From Zasmidium citrigriseum (Eukaryota > Ascomycota > Dothideomycetes > Mycosphaerellales > Mycosphaerellaceae): 64,000 nt of DNA. Of the stretch, positions 1 through 11,018 are shown piece by piece. The notes below the pieces were generated by a model. The model was given only the letters and a program-made list of their open reading frames with translations, made no database searches and was not told where the DNA came from. Position 1 is the stretch's first letter. Each line of letters starts with the position of its first letter. The position numbers were made by a program, and so were the translations under genes. The DNA is taken from assembly GCA_002786025.1 (NCBI GenBank), contig NHNW01000026.1, forward strand, positions 434,001 through 498,000, read 5' to 3'.

Positions 1-2495
1 TTAGGCACCCAGCTGTTGCGTTTCGGTTTTGTGATGACGGGTTCTTCTTCCTCCTCGTCTTCGTCCTCTTCTTCATCATCGACGTCCATCTCGTCTTCAT
101 TGGTGGATACTTTGCTCATGCTGCGTCCGTTCGAGTTGGAGATCTGCTTGCTGAGAGCGATGGTGTCGTCATGCTCGGCGATCGGGTGGCGCTTGATGTC
201 CATGGACGACTTGGCTGATTTGACGGAATACGTCGTCCTCTTGACGATACCAGCTGCGCGGTTGTATGCACTATGTCGAGAGCCGGGACGGGAGGCTGGA
301 CGCTGCTCCCTGTCCAGGTCTTCTGTGAAGCGAGAACCGGTCGATGTGCGGCGAAGGTTGTTCTTCTTGACGATGATGGCGTCCTCGTCTTCCACGACAT
401 CTTGATCGTCATCGGCCACTGCTGCTACCCGCTTCTTGAGCTCATCCACTGCAACGGTCTTGCGGCGTCTTGGAGAAGCCCTCTTCTTCACAGGCGATGG
501 CTTCGGTTCCGCAGCAGGCATGGATCCACGGCGCCCACGCGCAGCCAGACGCTGAGCACGGGAGGAGTTCTTGGACTCTTCCTCAGCCTTCCTCTTCTCC
601 TCCCTCAGCTGCGCCTTGACCTCCGGATCATCGACCGCGACCCAGCCCCGCCAGCTGCTTCCACGAGCGTCCTTCTGCTTCTTCTTGGCCTGTTCTCTTG
701 CTGCTGCTTTCGCAGCCAAAGCCGCGGCATCACGTCGCTTCTCCTCTTCCAGCTTAGCCTGTTTCTTTTGTTCGGCAGCATTCAAACGCTTTCCAAGATA
801 ACCTCTGCAGTTATGTGCGCCACAGTAGCAAGGTTGGCGAGTCTCTCCAAAGTTGTCAAAGTTGTAATCGTAAGTGAGCTCCTCACCGGTCATGATGCCG
901 GAATCACCAGCAAAGACAGCCATTCGAGGCGTCCCTCCAACCTTCAGCATGCGGACCTCGCAGTTGGGATCGCAAGAGTGGTTTATGAAACGAGCCATAC
1001 TACCTCTCGTTCCGTCAATCACTAGATTGCGCTCCAACTCCATGAGGTAGTAGCAAGCCTTGTCCTTGTAGTCCTCGCGCATCCGACGCTGGCACTCGGC
1101 TTCGGAGATGATCTCACCAGTGTATTCCATGATGATCTGGCCAGGCAGAAAGGATCGACATGCTCGAATGCCGAATCCACGTTTGTCGGTCTTGACGACT
1201 TCCACGCCAATGTCAAACAGGCCACCCTTCTTCAGACGTTCCGTCAACTCGGCAAACGGTCGGTTGCTACACATCGAAGGCTCAAGATTGCAGTTGTCTT
1301 TCCCGCATTCATATTGCATGACACGATTGAGGCAGGTTTCATCGCAGCCAGACTCGCCCTTAGCAGGAGGCGCGCAAACGCAGGCAGATTGTGGCAAACG
1401 CTCGAATCTGTCCCAAATCTCTTTGGCATCGCCCACTAGCCGATTCCTGTTGATCTTGTGCCAATCTTTGGGTTTCTCCTCGCCCTTCTGCTTGTGCGCA
1501 GGTGCGAAGACGTCGAATGGAATGATAAAATCGCGGGTCTTTTCGTCGTAGCCAAACATTGGAGGGGGCGGAAACGAGCGCTTCTTGGATTCTAGAGGAG
1601 CATCAGAAGCTGAGGAACCAGGACGCTTCTTCTGCAACTTCTTCCGTGAACCAAGATGATTCGGGTCTGCATCTTCATCCTGACCAACGAATAAACCAGC
1701 TGTCTGCCATTTCTTGACCTTCTTCCCATCCGAGGTCTTCTGCAGAGGTCCAATGGTGACGGGCTGAGCAATCTCCCGCAAGGCTGTCTTGGACTCGGTC
1801 TTGGAACGCTTCGTTGGACGTGCGAATTGGGGAATCTGGTAGTCGATGTCCAAATCCATCTCGTCGAGCACACCGCCCCTTCCCATGTCCAATTCCTTAA
1901 GTAGTTTCTTCTTTTGCGGGCTATCCTCTTCCTTGGTCATGCCCAGTCTCCTTCTGCCACCCTCAACCATATCGCGTGTCCTCTTGCCCAGTACTGACCC
2001 CGCCTTGCCTGCGGCGTTCTTCACGCGATCTTTGATACTAGCTTTGCGCTGGGGTCTGGCGGGAAGTTTGCCTTTTGGGGACTTGTTGGGAATCTCCCAG
2101 TCCTGATTCAGCGCCTTGTCGACTTTCTCGCCAAATGGAGTACCTTCGTCTTCGTCTTTGGCGTTGTCGACGAGCGTGCGGCCGGATAAGCCGGAGGCAT
2201 TGCGTGAGCCGTTGGGCACGAGGGGCTGTTGGGCATCGGACAGGTGCTTCAGATTGTACGAGACCTGTGGCCGTGATCGCCTCGTGCGCCGGGTAGACTC
2301 CTCGCCCGCTTGCATAGCGTCGTCAGCAGCCTTGTTAGAGCCCATGCTGCGGGTGTCGGAGACGCTGGTGGGCGGGGTGGAGACAGCAGGCTCGGATGCG
2401 CTGTCGTCAGCAGCACCAATGGGGCCGACGTCGATATGCGATCCGGCGGATTCTGAAGACTCTGCACGCGTCAAGGTGGCAGTGGCAGGCCCCAT
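1..2495 (-). CDS. ash1: ASH1-type histone-lysine N-methyltransferase (3' end beyond window)
   Basis: One uninterrupted reading frame of about 831 codons runs from ATG at 2495 to the left edge, so the C-terminus is missing. After a basic, disordered N-terminal third come a Cys-rich AWS domain (about residues 365-420), a SET domain (about 425-545, with GFGIRACRSF, EYTGEI, RFINHSCDPNC and ELTYDYNFDNFG) and a post-SET CYCGAHNC zinc site near 555. This order, and the wording of the post-SET, resembles ASH1 rather than SET2; no WW or SRI domain is seen, though the end is cut off. ASH1 proteins methylate H3K36 on chromatin. The tail is Lys/Arg-rich, then strongly acidic near 30-90. The ATG at 2495 is the first plausible one; an upstream start cannot be excluded. 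Confidence 0.88.
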   Translation of the reverse strand, partial: MGPATATLTRAESSESAGSHIDVGPIGAADDSASEPAVSTPPTSVSDTRSMGSNKAADDAMQAGEESTRRTRRSRPQVSYNLKHLSDAQQPLVPNGSRNASGLSGRTLVDNAKDEDEGTPFGEKVDKALNQDWEIPNKSPKGKLPARPQRKASIKDRVKNAAGKAGSVLGKRTRDMVEGGRRRLGMTKEEDSPQKKKLLKELDMGRGGVLDEMDLDIDYQIPQFARPTKRSKTESKTALREIAQPVTIGPLQKTSDGKKVKKWQTAGLFVGQDEDADPNHLGSRKKLQKKRPGSSASDAPLESKKRSFPPPPMFGYDEKTRDFIIPFDVFAPAHKQKGEEKPKDWHKINRNRLVGDAKEIWDRFERLPQSACVCAPPAKGESGCDETCLNRVMQYECGKDNCNLEPSMCSNRPFAELTERLKKGGLFDIGVEVVKTDKRGFGIRACRSFLPGQIIMEYTGEIISEAECQRRMREDYKDKACYYLMELERNLVIDGTRGSMARFINHSCDPNCEVRMLKVGGTPRMAVFAGDSGIMTGEELTYDYNFDNFGETRQPCYCGAHNCRGYLGKRLNAAEQKKQAKLEEEKRRDAAALAAKAAAREQAKKKQKDARGSSWRGWVAVDDPEVKAQLREEKRKAEEESKNSSRAQRLAARGRRGSMPAAEPKPSPVKKRASPRRRKTVAVDELKKRVAAVADDDQDVVEDEDAIIVKKNNLRRTSTGSRFTEDLDREQRPASRPGSRHSAYNRAAGIVKRTTYSVKSAKSSMDIKRHPIAEHDDTIALSKQISNSNGRSMSKVSTNEDEMDVDDEEEDEDEEEEEPVITKPKRNSWVP

Positions 2496-4740
2496 GTCGT
2501 GGCGGGCCGGAAGGCGGGCGAGCAATGGGTGGCGGAGCGGCGGTGGTGGTGGTGTTGGTGGAGGAAGTTGGAGACGCGCAGCTCAGACGCGAGTGGAAAG
2601 AAGCGCGGGGAGTGGCGCCTGATATCGAAAATCGAAAGGTCACGCCTTGTTCGCCGACTGCCGAATTGCTGGTGAATCGGGCACGGCGACGACGACGATG
2701 AGGCAGGGTCCAAGAACAACAAACAAGCAAAAGCGATATCACGATGTTGTGGGTGTGAAGATGGTAGAGGCGTTGGCGTGTCGTGCAGATTGGCTTCAAT
2801 TCCAGACAATCAACAAGCTCCACCCGCCGTCCAATGAAACGCCGCCGACTTCAACCGTCCGCATAGGTCAGCATTCCCCTTCCTTGTCCCGGCGACTACT
2901 GACTTCACCTCCTGATTCCTTTTCTCTAAATGCCATCAAGCCAATCAATCGATCTCTTGCGTATCTGAGACTGATTTGAACAATTCGTTCAACAGGATCG
3001 ATTCAGCCGACAACGATGCCCCTTTTCTCGAAGCAAACATGTTGAGCCAAGCCCTATCCGAGGCAAGGAGGCCCGTTTCAAGCTCATGACCATGGTTCAA
3101 GGGCACCAACGATCGTTACATCAAAATCATGCCTTACTGAGGGAGGAGTTGCTACGACAACGCTTTCCAGAGGCCGTGAAAGCAGTTGTTTGACATCGTG
3201 GCTACTCCGAGGGCTCTCTTTGCCCTTATTGCAACAGGCTACTAACTACCTCGAGGTCGCTCTTCAATCACGTACCCTTCATCTATCGACCGTCAGGTTC
3301 TACCAAATGGTTCCTTCCCACACGACTACCACCGATCCTGTCCGGCCGTCCAAGTCGGGAGCGGCGTGCATTTCTTCAACACCTCGCCCAGATTGGCGAA
3401 CGCTCAAGGTGCCCGTCCTGCATCTTGAGCATCAGTAATGAGCACTAAGGGAAAGTCATGTCCGGCTTACTTTACTAGGAACTTCAACGTCTCCTCCAGG
3501 GTTCTTCTGATGGCTTTTGCTGCTGCCATCTTCTCATATTGTATCCGAGATCGTCAGGCACATTCAAGACCGGCTTCTCTATGACGCCGAAAGAGTCTGG
3601 AATGGAGCCATGAGTGGCGTCGAGACTGGAGGTATCCGAAGCCAGCGATTGGGGTTCTGCGCCATTGTCCTGGGCGTTGAGTCGAACTTGCTGGATGCTG
3701 TGTGACGAAGATGTATTGCGGCTTGCTGTCGACATTCTTCTTTCCACATCAAAGGTTCGTGCCTCTGCAACAGGCTGCAAATCGATATCGATATAAGGGG
3801 CGAGATCAAGGACGTTGAAGCCGAAGGAGAAGACAAAGACCGAATACTTATGTCTAAGCATCATGCGCGAGGCATTCCAATAACGTTGTGGATCGCTTCA
3901 TTGCCTTTCTGGTTATGCATTGAAGATTCCAAGGACTGACCCAATGTTCGCGGATTGCCTGCCAACATTGCAGTTCCGAAAGGCATCCCCCGAGCCCATG
4001 GTGGCAACAAAAGCGTCGAGCGAAGAGGCATTCCACAATGCCTCAGTCGTCTGATCCAATGGAAGATAACAGCCGGGCTTCAACCCTCCTGTGCTGCCCA
4101 GCTGGTGCCAGATCAAGTTGTCGATACGATCAATCTTGACATTGGAGAGGGCGTAAGGCATACCACACACGACACCACGGTGTGACAGCAGCTGCAAACG
4201 CTGTCATTGGACGAAGGTCCTGCAGGCTGATGTGGGAGGCCGCCCCCAAGCTTCACGAAATGGATCGCTTTTCCGTGCGCCATGCAGCAACCACTTCTGA
4301 ACACAGCTAGCGGCTGGCCTAGCTTAAGGCATGCCAAACGTGTGCTCTGGGGCGGTGTCACGGAAAGGTACAGCTGACCGTGCTATATAGCCTTGCTCCC
4401 CCAACTCCATTTTGTCGCTTTCAACACCACCGGGCCCTGCGTGGGCAGGGCTCCAGACCCTAGAGCATTTTCCACCATCGAACTTCGAAGCAGCACTTTA
4501 CCCCGACTGGTCGAACGACGCGCATTTGCCCTCCGGGGCTCGCCGGTCGGGTCCTTCATCTTTGTTTGTCCGCTCGTTGTTTGAAAAGTCTTTATCGTCC
4601 TCGTTTTAGACGGTTTCCGTGCGGAGAGCCATCTCCGCGACGCACCAATTTCTTCCAATCCGTCTTGGAATGTCTTTATACGTTTATGGGACGTCTCGCA
4701 GCCTCCTCCATCGATCGTGAGCCCATTCGAAGTTGAATAC
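2496..4740. other. Long intergenic stretch with no supportable intact gene
   Basis: Apart from the possible decayed gene at 3484-4197, listed separately, I see only short unlinked open frames on both strands, with no domain, signal peptide or convincing splice pattern. The promoter of the zinc-finger gene should lie at the right end and that of ash1 at the left end. Confidence 0.5.
3484..4197 (-). pseudogene. Possible decayed or unspliced gene of unknown function
   Basis: Two minus-strand open pieces look protein-like: 4197 down to 3913 (94 codons, ending in SVLGIFNA) and 3864 down to 3484 (126 codons, beginning MMLRHKYSVFVFSFGF). The short stretch between them reads sensibly in a third frame (KGNEAIHNVIGMPRA) and runs straight into the second piece if about two bases are discounted. 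No convincing GT-AG intron joins them, so frameshift decay is the simpler reading. The second piece contains a hydrophobic segment followed by a Ser-rich polar tail. I do not recognise the family. It may equally be a chance alignment of unrelated short frames. Confidence 0.25.
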
Positions 4741-5409
4741 ATGCTGAATCCTGTCATTCGGCCTGTGCAAGCATACTTCGACAATGTGCTCTCCACCAAC
4801 AACATTCACCAAGACTCGCCGATTCGATTCGGATACCTTGGATCTGTCGTAAACGCATCGCGCGATTGCGCTGAATCGCAGTCAACTCCGCCTTCAGCGT
4901 CCAGTTCTGAACATGATGCATTCACGGCCACTCCCTCATTCTCAAGCACGTCCAGTCCATCAATTGAGCTGCAAACGCCAGATTCTTCTGCGGCGAACGG
5001 CGAGCTGGATTCCCTGGCCGAGGTAATCCATCCACCGGATCTTGGCCCTGCCCAACACTCCTGCACGAGATGTGGAAAATCGCACAAGACGAAGCGCCAG
5101 CTCAAAAAGCACATTGCAGCAGTGCATGACCGGCAGTACCAGTGCAGAGTTCCTGGATGCAATCAGCCTCCGTTTGGATTTCGAGCCGATTTGGAGCGAC
5201 ATCAGCGCAGCCGACACAAAGGTTTCCTACCCGTCGAGGCTTCTCAGAGATTTTGCTGCTACCGCGGCACTTGTCAAGGCCACGAATTTCTTCGGAAGGA
5301 CAACTATCGACGGCACTTGCAGCATGTACATGGTATGAACAGGGATGAGAGGGAGAAAGCGGCCGCGATCGATTTGCGAGAATTGTCCCCCCGAGTTACT
5401 AGCGACTGA
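4741..5409 (+). CDS. C2H2 zinc-finger protein, 222 aa
   Basis: Single-exon gene. The frame is open from 4717, but the first ATG is at 4741. The N-terminal 100 residues are Ser/Thr-rich and probably disordered. Three C2H2 fingers follow: CTRCGKSHKTKRQLKKHIAAVH (about 108-129), a longer-loop finger starting CRVPGCNQPPFGF (about 135-159), and CCYRGTCQGHEF ending HLQHVH (about 172-197). The 'C-x4-C with G/F insert' form of fingers 2 and 3 is common in fungal DNA-binding proteins of the 'RADLERHQRSRH' type. A nuclear regulatory role is inferred from the fold; no target can be named. It lies about 280 bp upstream of the hydrolase gene in the same direction, which does not imply co-regulation in fungi. 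Confidence 0.75.
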   Translation: MLNPVIRPVQAYFDNVLSTNNIHQDSPIRFGYLGSVVNASRDCAESQSTPPSASSSEHDAFTATPSFSSTSSPSIELQTPDSSAANGELDSLAEVIHPPDLGPAQHSCTRCGKSHKTKRQLKKHIAAVHDRQYQCRVPGCNQPPFGFRADLERHQRSRHKGFLPVEASQRFCCYRGTCQGHEFLRKDNYRRHLQHVHGMNRDEREKAAAIDLRELSPRVTSD

Positions 5410-5687
5410 CAACGAAAACCTGTTTTGATTTCTGCAAAATATTCATTGGCCCATTTGCTCTCGTGTCTCAAGCGAAGTTGATAATGGTCGTCCACTGAAG
5501 TGCCAAGTGACTTCAAAAGATTCACATGCATGCCAAGTTTCACGTGCTTTCTATTTCGGGACTAGGCGAACATGTCGGGTTGCCCCAGGCAACGTACCCT
5601 GACCTTGCTGCAGATTTAATGCAAAAGCCGCACCATTACAAGGATTGAGTCTGCCTCATAAGACCATTCTCGTCGTCAGTTGTCAAC

Positions 5688-6626
5688 ATGGCAGGTCTTG
5701 CTTCTAAGTCGGAAACTACAACTATCCAGCATCCTCTCGTCATCCCACCAGCAATCAAACCCCACAAACAAACCATCATAGCCCTCCACGGCCGCGGCTC
5801 AACCGCCAAAGTCTTCGCCGACGCTCTCCTCCAACTCCCCACCGGCGAGCACGGGACCCTACAAACCGCCTTCCCCAACGCCAAATTCACATTCCCAGAA
5901 GCACCTCTTCGGCCTGTTGCTCGCTCAGAAGGCACAATAACCTCTCATCAGTGGTTCGACTTCTGGTCCCTAATCAACCCGAGCGAGAATATTGAGATTC
6001 AGTTTGAGGGTTTGAGGGAGACGACGGAGGTTTTGCATGGATTGTTGAGGGAGGAGATTGAGAGTGTTGGGGCGAGAAATGTGGTTGTTTGGGGTCTGAG
6101 TCAGGGGTGTGCGGCGGGACTTGTGGCGATGTTGCTTTGGGAGGGGGGTGCGATTGCGGCTTGGGTGGGGATGTGTGGGTGGTTGCCGCTGAGGAGAGAG
6201 TTGGAGGATGCTTTGTCGCTGAATGGCAGTCATGAGGCCCGAGGAGGAAGCTTGATGGAAAGCGGAAGGGGAAGGCAATTTGATCGGCTTGATTCTTGCC
6301 TTCGCGATAAGCTTGGTCTTGCTCTTTCTACGGAAAGTCGTCGTTCCTTGAACGCTCGAGTGTTCTTGGGGCATGGCGAGGAGGACAATGTCGTGCCCCT
6401 GCATTTGGCTGGAGAAGCAGCCTCGTTCCTGAAAGCTGTCGGGGCTGAAGTGGAGTCCAGGACATATCCTGGATTTCGTCACTGGTTCTCGCAGAACATG
6501 CTCAGCGATATTTTGGATTTCATCAAGAATCAGCCAGAGTGGACTGAGAAATCCGCAAAACAAAGGGGACGTTGGTCGAGAGTAGTAGATCGCATCCGAC
6601 GGACGGCAGGCCCGTCTGAGCACTGA
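5688..6626 (+). CDS. Acyl-protein thioesterase / carboxylesterase-like alpha/beta hydrolase
   Basis: Single-exon gene, 312 aa. It carries the hallmarks of the phospholipase/carboxylesterase (APT1-like) family: IIALHGRGSTA near residue 30 forms the oxyanion region, GLSQGCA (136-142) holds nucleophile Ser138, GHGEEDNVVP (228-237) supplies Asp233, and the FRHW segment supplies His265. All three catalytic residues are present in the right order. It is longer than typical APT1 (about 230 aa) because of an insert around residues 168-225 and a basic tail. No signal peptide is evident, so it is probably cytosolic. Fungal relatives of this divergent branch are often annotated only as phospholipase/carboxylesterase; the true substrate is not predictable here. 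Confidence 0.82.
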   Translation: MAGLASKSETTTIQHPLVIPPAIKPHKQTIIALHGRGSTAKVFADALLQLPTGEHGTLQTAFPNAKFTFPEAPLRPVARSEGTITSHQWFDFWSLINPSENIEIQFEGLRETTEVLHGLLREEIESVGARNVVVWGLSQGCAAGLVAMLLWEGGAIAAWVGMCGWLPLRRELEDALSLNGSHEARGGSLMESGRGRQFDRLDSCLRDKLGLALSTESRRSLNARVFLGHGEEDNVVPLHLAGEAASFLKAVGAEVESRTYPGFRHWFSQNMLSDILDFIKNQPEWTEKSAKQRGRWSRVVDRIRRTAGPSEH

Positions 6627-6697
6627 CAAGCTCAATCTACCTGCATTTCCTCGCCTCTTCGATCGCCTCCCGACCATGTCATCGTCCGAACCTCTGC

Positions 6698-8934
6698 TCA
6701 GACCAGAGTGAATATGTACCGGCCTTCATCATCGATACCCTCGTACAGCTCCGCTGGTACGTCGTCAGCCTGGAATTGCCGGTCCAAGACAGGTTTACAT
6801 CTCGACCACGCCGAACGCTGCTTCTCAAAGTCGACACCCGATAATTGCGATCCAGGGAAACTTATATGTCCAATGCGACGGAAGTCTCTTGTTACGGTGT
6901 TTGCGGCCAGGACTAGGCAAGCGTGGTGTATGTCGTCCCTTGACGGACTCGTTATGCTCTTTCGATCATCTTTGATAATCCCATTGGACTCCCTTGAGCT
7001 CTCGTCTCGGCCCATTGATGATGTCGTATGTACGGGCGCCAAGCCTAACATAAGGTAAAGTGGTTTATCGACTCTTTCCGAGAGCGCCTCGTCTGAACCG
7101 TAGTCCCAACTGAGCTCGAACGAAGTCAACTCCTCTAACTTCGTGTCGCCAATTCTGATGATGTGGTCAGGCTGGTAACGCTCATCGATGAACTCCGTAG
7201 AGAAAGGGACACCTGTCCTGGAGAAAACGACTTGACACAGTCTGGCACGTATCCTCAGAGCGACCGGTGATGGTTTCAAGTGTTCTGCTGTATACTTGGT
7301 GTTCGGGGCTAAAACCTCCGCCGTCATCATCTGTAGCTTTCGCGGTCCAGGAAGACCTCGGTGAAGTTTCCACGAGGGGGGCCAGATTGCAGTAGGCACA
7401 GGTAGCCACGACCAGGAAGGAAGTTTGCTCTCTGGTGGGCGGCGATCTACAGTGTGCGCTCCATAGTGGTAAACTTTCCACATCAGATCGAACGAGAGTC
7501 GTGACTTCCACAGTCCATGGATGTAGTCTTCTTGAGAAACTTCGAGAAGCCGACAGAGAGTATGTGCCAGTCCGGCTATGGCAAAGGGCCTGTCGCTCAT
7601 GTAGGTCAGATCGCTACGGGTGTACTGCTCGGCCAGCCTTTCCCAAAGAACATAGAGATCCTCCTTCAGCGCTTTTTGTTGCATTATCCCGCTACTCAAT
7701 CTGGAAGATAGCGTCTTAATGGATTTCACAATCCGTTCCGAGCTCTGTACATCAATCTGGCCGGGAAGAGACTCAGAAGTAGCGAGCTGTACGCATTCAT
7801 AGTGGACTTGATGCTTGCCGAAGTGAACGACCCTCGGTGCTAGGAATCGCTCTTGGACTACCCATGCCCTTGAACCGAGAGGTGCAATGTCGACGTCTGC
7901 CGCCCAGGTATCTTGATAGCAGAGGTAATTGGTGCTACCTCGTTTGATCACAAAAGCAGAGACGGAAACAGGGTTGCGTTCACTGTAAAGTCCTTGACCA
8001 CCATGCTCGGCCGCATCGGCAGAGATGTTCAACGACGAATTCGAATAGATTCGACACATGTCGGCGGCTTGTACGAGCCAGTCTTGTTTGCTGTCTTGAA
8101 TGATACACAGGGCGTCGATCCAGATGTATCGGAAGTTGAGCCTGGATGTCAGAAATATTGCATCTCTGAATGTAGAAGGTAGATCATCCAGATTCACCTT
8201 TTCGCAGAAAGATTTCAAGTTGGTGGTCGACAAGTGAGTGAAAGTCTTTCCTCCCCAGCAGTGGCTAAGTGTGGTGTACTTCACGCCAGTGGAGCCAAGG
8301 TCTTCGGTAAGTACAAGGCGAAGAGACACCGTGCCAGCGATTTGAGCGATTTCAATCAGTCGGTCCGGCAGACCATCTCCTTGACTTGTCGCTCTACTCC
8401 ACCGATCACAGACCTCATGGTCTTTGCATGCGTTTAGCCAATTCTGAATTTTCGAGTTTGTCTGCTCGGTATTGGTGCTGCCGCCGGTTAATGGAGTTTG
8501 GTCATACATCGTGGAATCTAATGCCTTTGAGCCCCGGCTACACCAGTGGATCAGGAAAGCGACTTACCGTCCACGATCCGCAGACAAATACTTGCAAAGA
8601 CATACGACCGTAGCGGCCTTGGATTTTCGCAGAAGTAAAAGCTCACGAGATTGAGATTTTCAATGCGCTCATAGTCAACGCGCAACCGGGTACCCCGGAG
8701 TACCAGATCCTTCCAGAGAGTGGAATTGGGTCCAATCGTGTTGTTGTCGTTGATGCCGGCAATCACATTCTTGCACAGACTGCATCCAGTGGCGGCAGCT
8801 TCTTGCATCCCAGCAATATCATGCCACCATAGTCCGCTCGACGCCAACGGATCGGCCTTATGATGAATGAAGGCATGAATCTGGTCGAATGTGTCGTCAC
8901 ATATTGAGCAAAGACTGCCCTGCCATTCTTCCAT
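6698..8934 (-). CDS. HET-domain (heterokaryon incompatibility) protein, 728 aa, two exons
   Basis: Exons are 8934-8568 and 8517-6698. The 50-bp intron (8567-8518) has a GTAAGT donor and TAG acceptor and restores frame as ...IVD-DSTMYDQ. The N-terminus has the usual pre-HET Cys pairs (CSICDDTF and GCSLCKN). The HET domain starts near residue 204 with YTTLSHCWGG, followed by FRDAIFLTSRLNFRYIWIDA, LCIIQDS and, later, SRAWVVQERFLAPRVVHFG. HET proteins trigger programmed cell death when unlike fungal individuals fuse, or act as NLR-type immune outputs. No NACHT, repeat or other sensor domain is attached; the C-terminal 400 residues are of unknown fold. It converges on the hydrolase gene at 6626 (72 bp apart). 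Confidence 0.9.
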
Positions 8935-9673
8935 GTTGGCTTCAGGAATGGATCACAGCAACAGCAGCGGGAAGGTGCGAGGGAAAGACATCCCTTGCAA
9001 AGTCGGACCCTGTCGCGCAGAGACTCTCGCAATATCTGTCGAGGTATGTTCCTCGGAGGGCTGATCAAATTGTGTTGCATGAAGATGAAGAAAGAGAGTA
9101 GCTTTCAGCCGCACCTACCTGGCCAATGCACGTTCACATGGCGCCCCACACCATAAGGTTCGCGCTAGTCCGGTCTGCTACTGCCGACCAGAATATCGAT
9201 GCAAACGAATAAAACATGTCAAGCCATATATGTACATTACACAAAGTACGATGACTCAAGAGGACTTACGTGTATTCAATGGAACCCCGGAGCTTGTGGA
9301 AGAACGGCAGCACAGCTGACAAAACCAAGCTGGCTGGCTGGTTATGTCAGCTCGGCCAGTGCATGAACGGCACCACTCGGGTATCGATGGTCAATTGACA
9401 ACATTTACTCTCTCACGCAAGACCATCCAGCACCTCCAGACTGAGCCGGCCTCTCCGGAGATGTGTCATGCAACTACCCGGCCAATTCGGCACTGGCTGT
9501 GCCTGACGATCACCAGACAGCAAAGCCCCTTGATCTGGCTCGCCTCCCAGATCTCATCATTCTTCTGTTTCGATGCGATTCAACAAAATCCCGAGAACAT
9601 TGTTTTCCTCACTCGAACGAGACTACAGCCTCACCGGATCGCACAGCGTGGTTTTGCGAATCTTCACACAGCA
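8935..9673. other. Divergent intergenic region
   Basis: About 740 bp between the start of the HET gene and the start of the dehydrogenase-like gene. It must contain both promoters. An open frame from 9344 runs in frame into the dehydrogenase, but its residues do not resemble that family; I treat it as 5' leader. No repeat or RNA gene seen. Confidence 0.5.
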
Positions 9674-10735
9674 ATGGCGGCCAACATTAAGACTGTCGGG
9701 GTGATTGGAACTGGCACCATTGGCTCGTCGTGGGCAGCGCTTTTCCTCGCCAGGGGGTTGAATGTCCTCGTCTCAGATCCAGCTCCAGGTGCAGAAAAGG
9801 CTCTCGCGCAGCATCTGGAAAGATACTGGCCGACTCTCGAGGAGATTGGACTTGCTCAGGGGGCGAGTCTGAAGAACTATCGTTTCGTTGGAGAGAGTCT
9901 GTAGAAGCACTACGGTGAAGTCGACTTCATCCAAGAAGTAAGTTTGAAACCCCTCGCTCGATGTGTTTGCACGGAGATTCTGACACCACAATTCAGAATG
10001 CCCCTGAACGCCCAGCCGTGAAGATCAAGCTCATCGCCGAGATCGATGCCGGAGCACGACCAGACGTCGTGATCGCCTCCTCTTCATCCGGAATCCCAAG
10101 CTCGCAATTCATCTCCGACTGCAAGAAACATCCAGAACGTGTGCTTATCGGCCACCCTTTCAACCCACCACATTTGATGCCGTTGGTTGAAGTCGTGCCA
10201 CACCCTGCAACGAGCCAGCAGGCTATCGACACAGCAATGCAGGTCTACTCCTCCCTTGGCAAATCTCCAGTCCTGGAAAAGAAAGAAGTACCAGGTTTTG
10301 CTGCGAATCGATTGCAAGCTGCATACTGCAACGAGGCGTATAATTTGGTGGCGAACGGCGTTCTCAGTGCGAACGATGTCGGTAGGTCATTCCAGCTCCA
10401 TCCGCGAAAATTGGATCATTCTAACATCAGTCAAAGATACATGCACTACCACAAGTCTCGGTCCCCGCTGGGCACTTCTTGGGCCTTACATGTCACTCGC
10501 ACTAGGAGGTGGCGGCGGCAGAGGCGGTTTTAGACACATGATGACCCACCTTGGTCCAGCGACGCAAGTCTGGCTCAAGGACATGGCGGAGCATCAAGTT
10601 GCATTTGATGACAAGCTCATCGATATGTTGGATAAGAGTGTGCAGGAGGAGATGGATACTGTTGATCCAGTGGCTGCTGAGAAACAGCGTGATGTGTTGA
10701 TGGTGAAATTGATTAAGTTGAAGAATGGGAAGTGA
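9674..10735 (+). pseudogene. 3-hydroxyacyl-CoA dehydrogenase-like (lambda-crystallin type) gene with in-frame stop
   Basis: Three exons (9674-9937, 9997-10381, 10431-10735) with GTAAGT and GTAGGT donors and CAG acceptors give 317 codons, close to the usual 319 aa of lambda-crystallin / L-gulonate 3-dehydrogenase / carnitine-dehydrogenase-like proteins. Features are the Rossmann NAD site VGVIGTGTIGSSWA (about 6-19), SSSSGIPSSQF, GHPFNPPHLMPLVEVV with catalytic His, EVPGFAANRLQ, and the C-terminal GLGxRWA-like segment. Codon 77 (9902-9904) is TAG where the family reads through, upstream of everything catalytic. One C-to-T change in CAG would explain it. All other sequence, including splice sites, looks intact, so the lesion is recent, strain-specific or an assembly error. 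The nearest gene downstream is a CoA-transferase. Confidence 0.8.
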
Positions 10736-11018
10736 GCGTCGGCATTTAGATAGTGATCTTTGATCGCTTGATGTCTTTGAAACAATAGAAACGATTAGAT
10801 TGAATTGGTGACTTTCGTTGAAACGTGAGAAGGCATCTCTCCTTGATGTCAAAATCTCGAGATCCCTTTGCTCAGCCGTGGTATGGCTGATTTCGATTCG
10901 ATCGGCCATGGAACTGTATCTTATTGACTGGACAATTCGAAAAGAGTCAAGAAACTTAATGGGTTAAAGAGCAGTATTCACCGCAACCATCACATCGTAC
11001 CCTACCTAGATCTAGCCC

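Noticed and set aside
16..405. Plus-strand Ser-rich frame
   Set aside because: It is the antisense of the acidic tail of the methyltransferase, whose frame and domains are clear.
9344..9673. N-terminal extension of the dehydrogenase-like gene
   Set aside because: In frame and open, but unlike the family; the Rossmann motif follows directly after the ATG at 9674.
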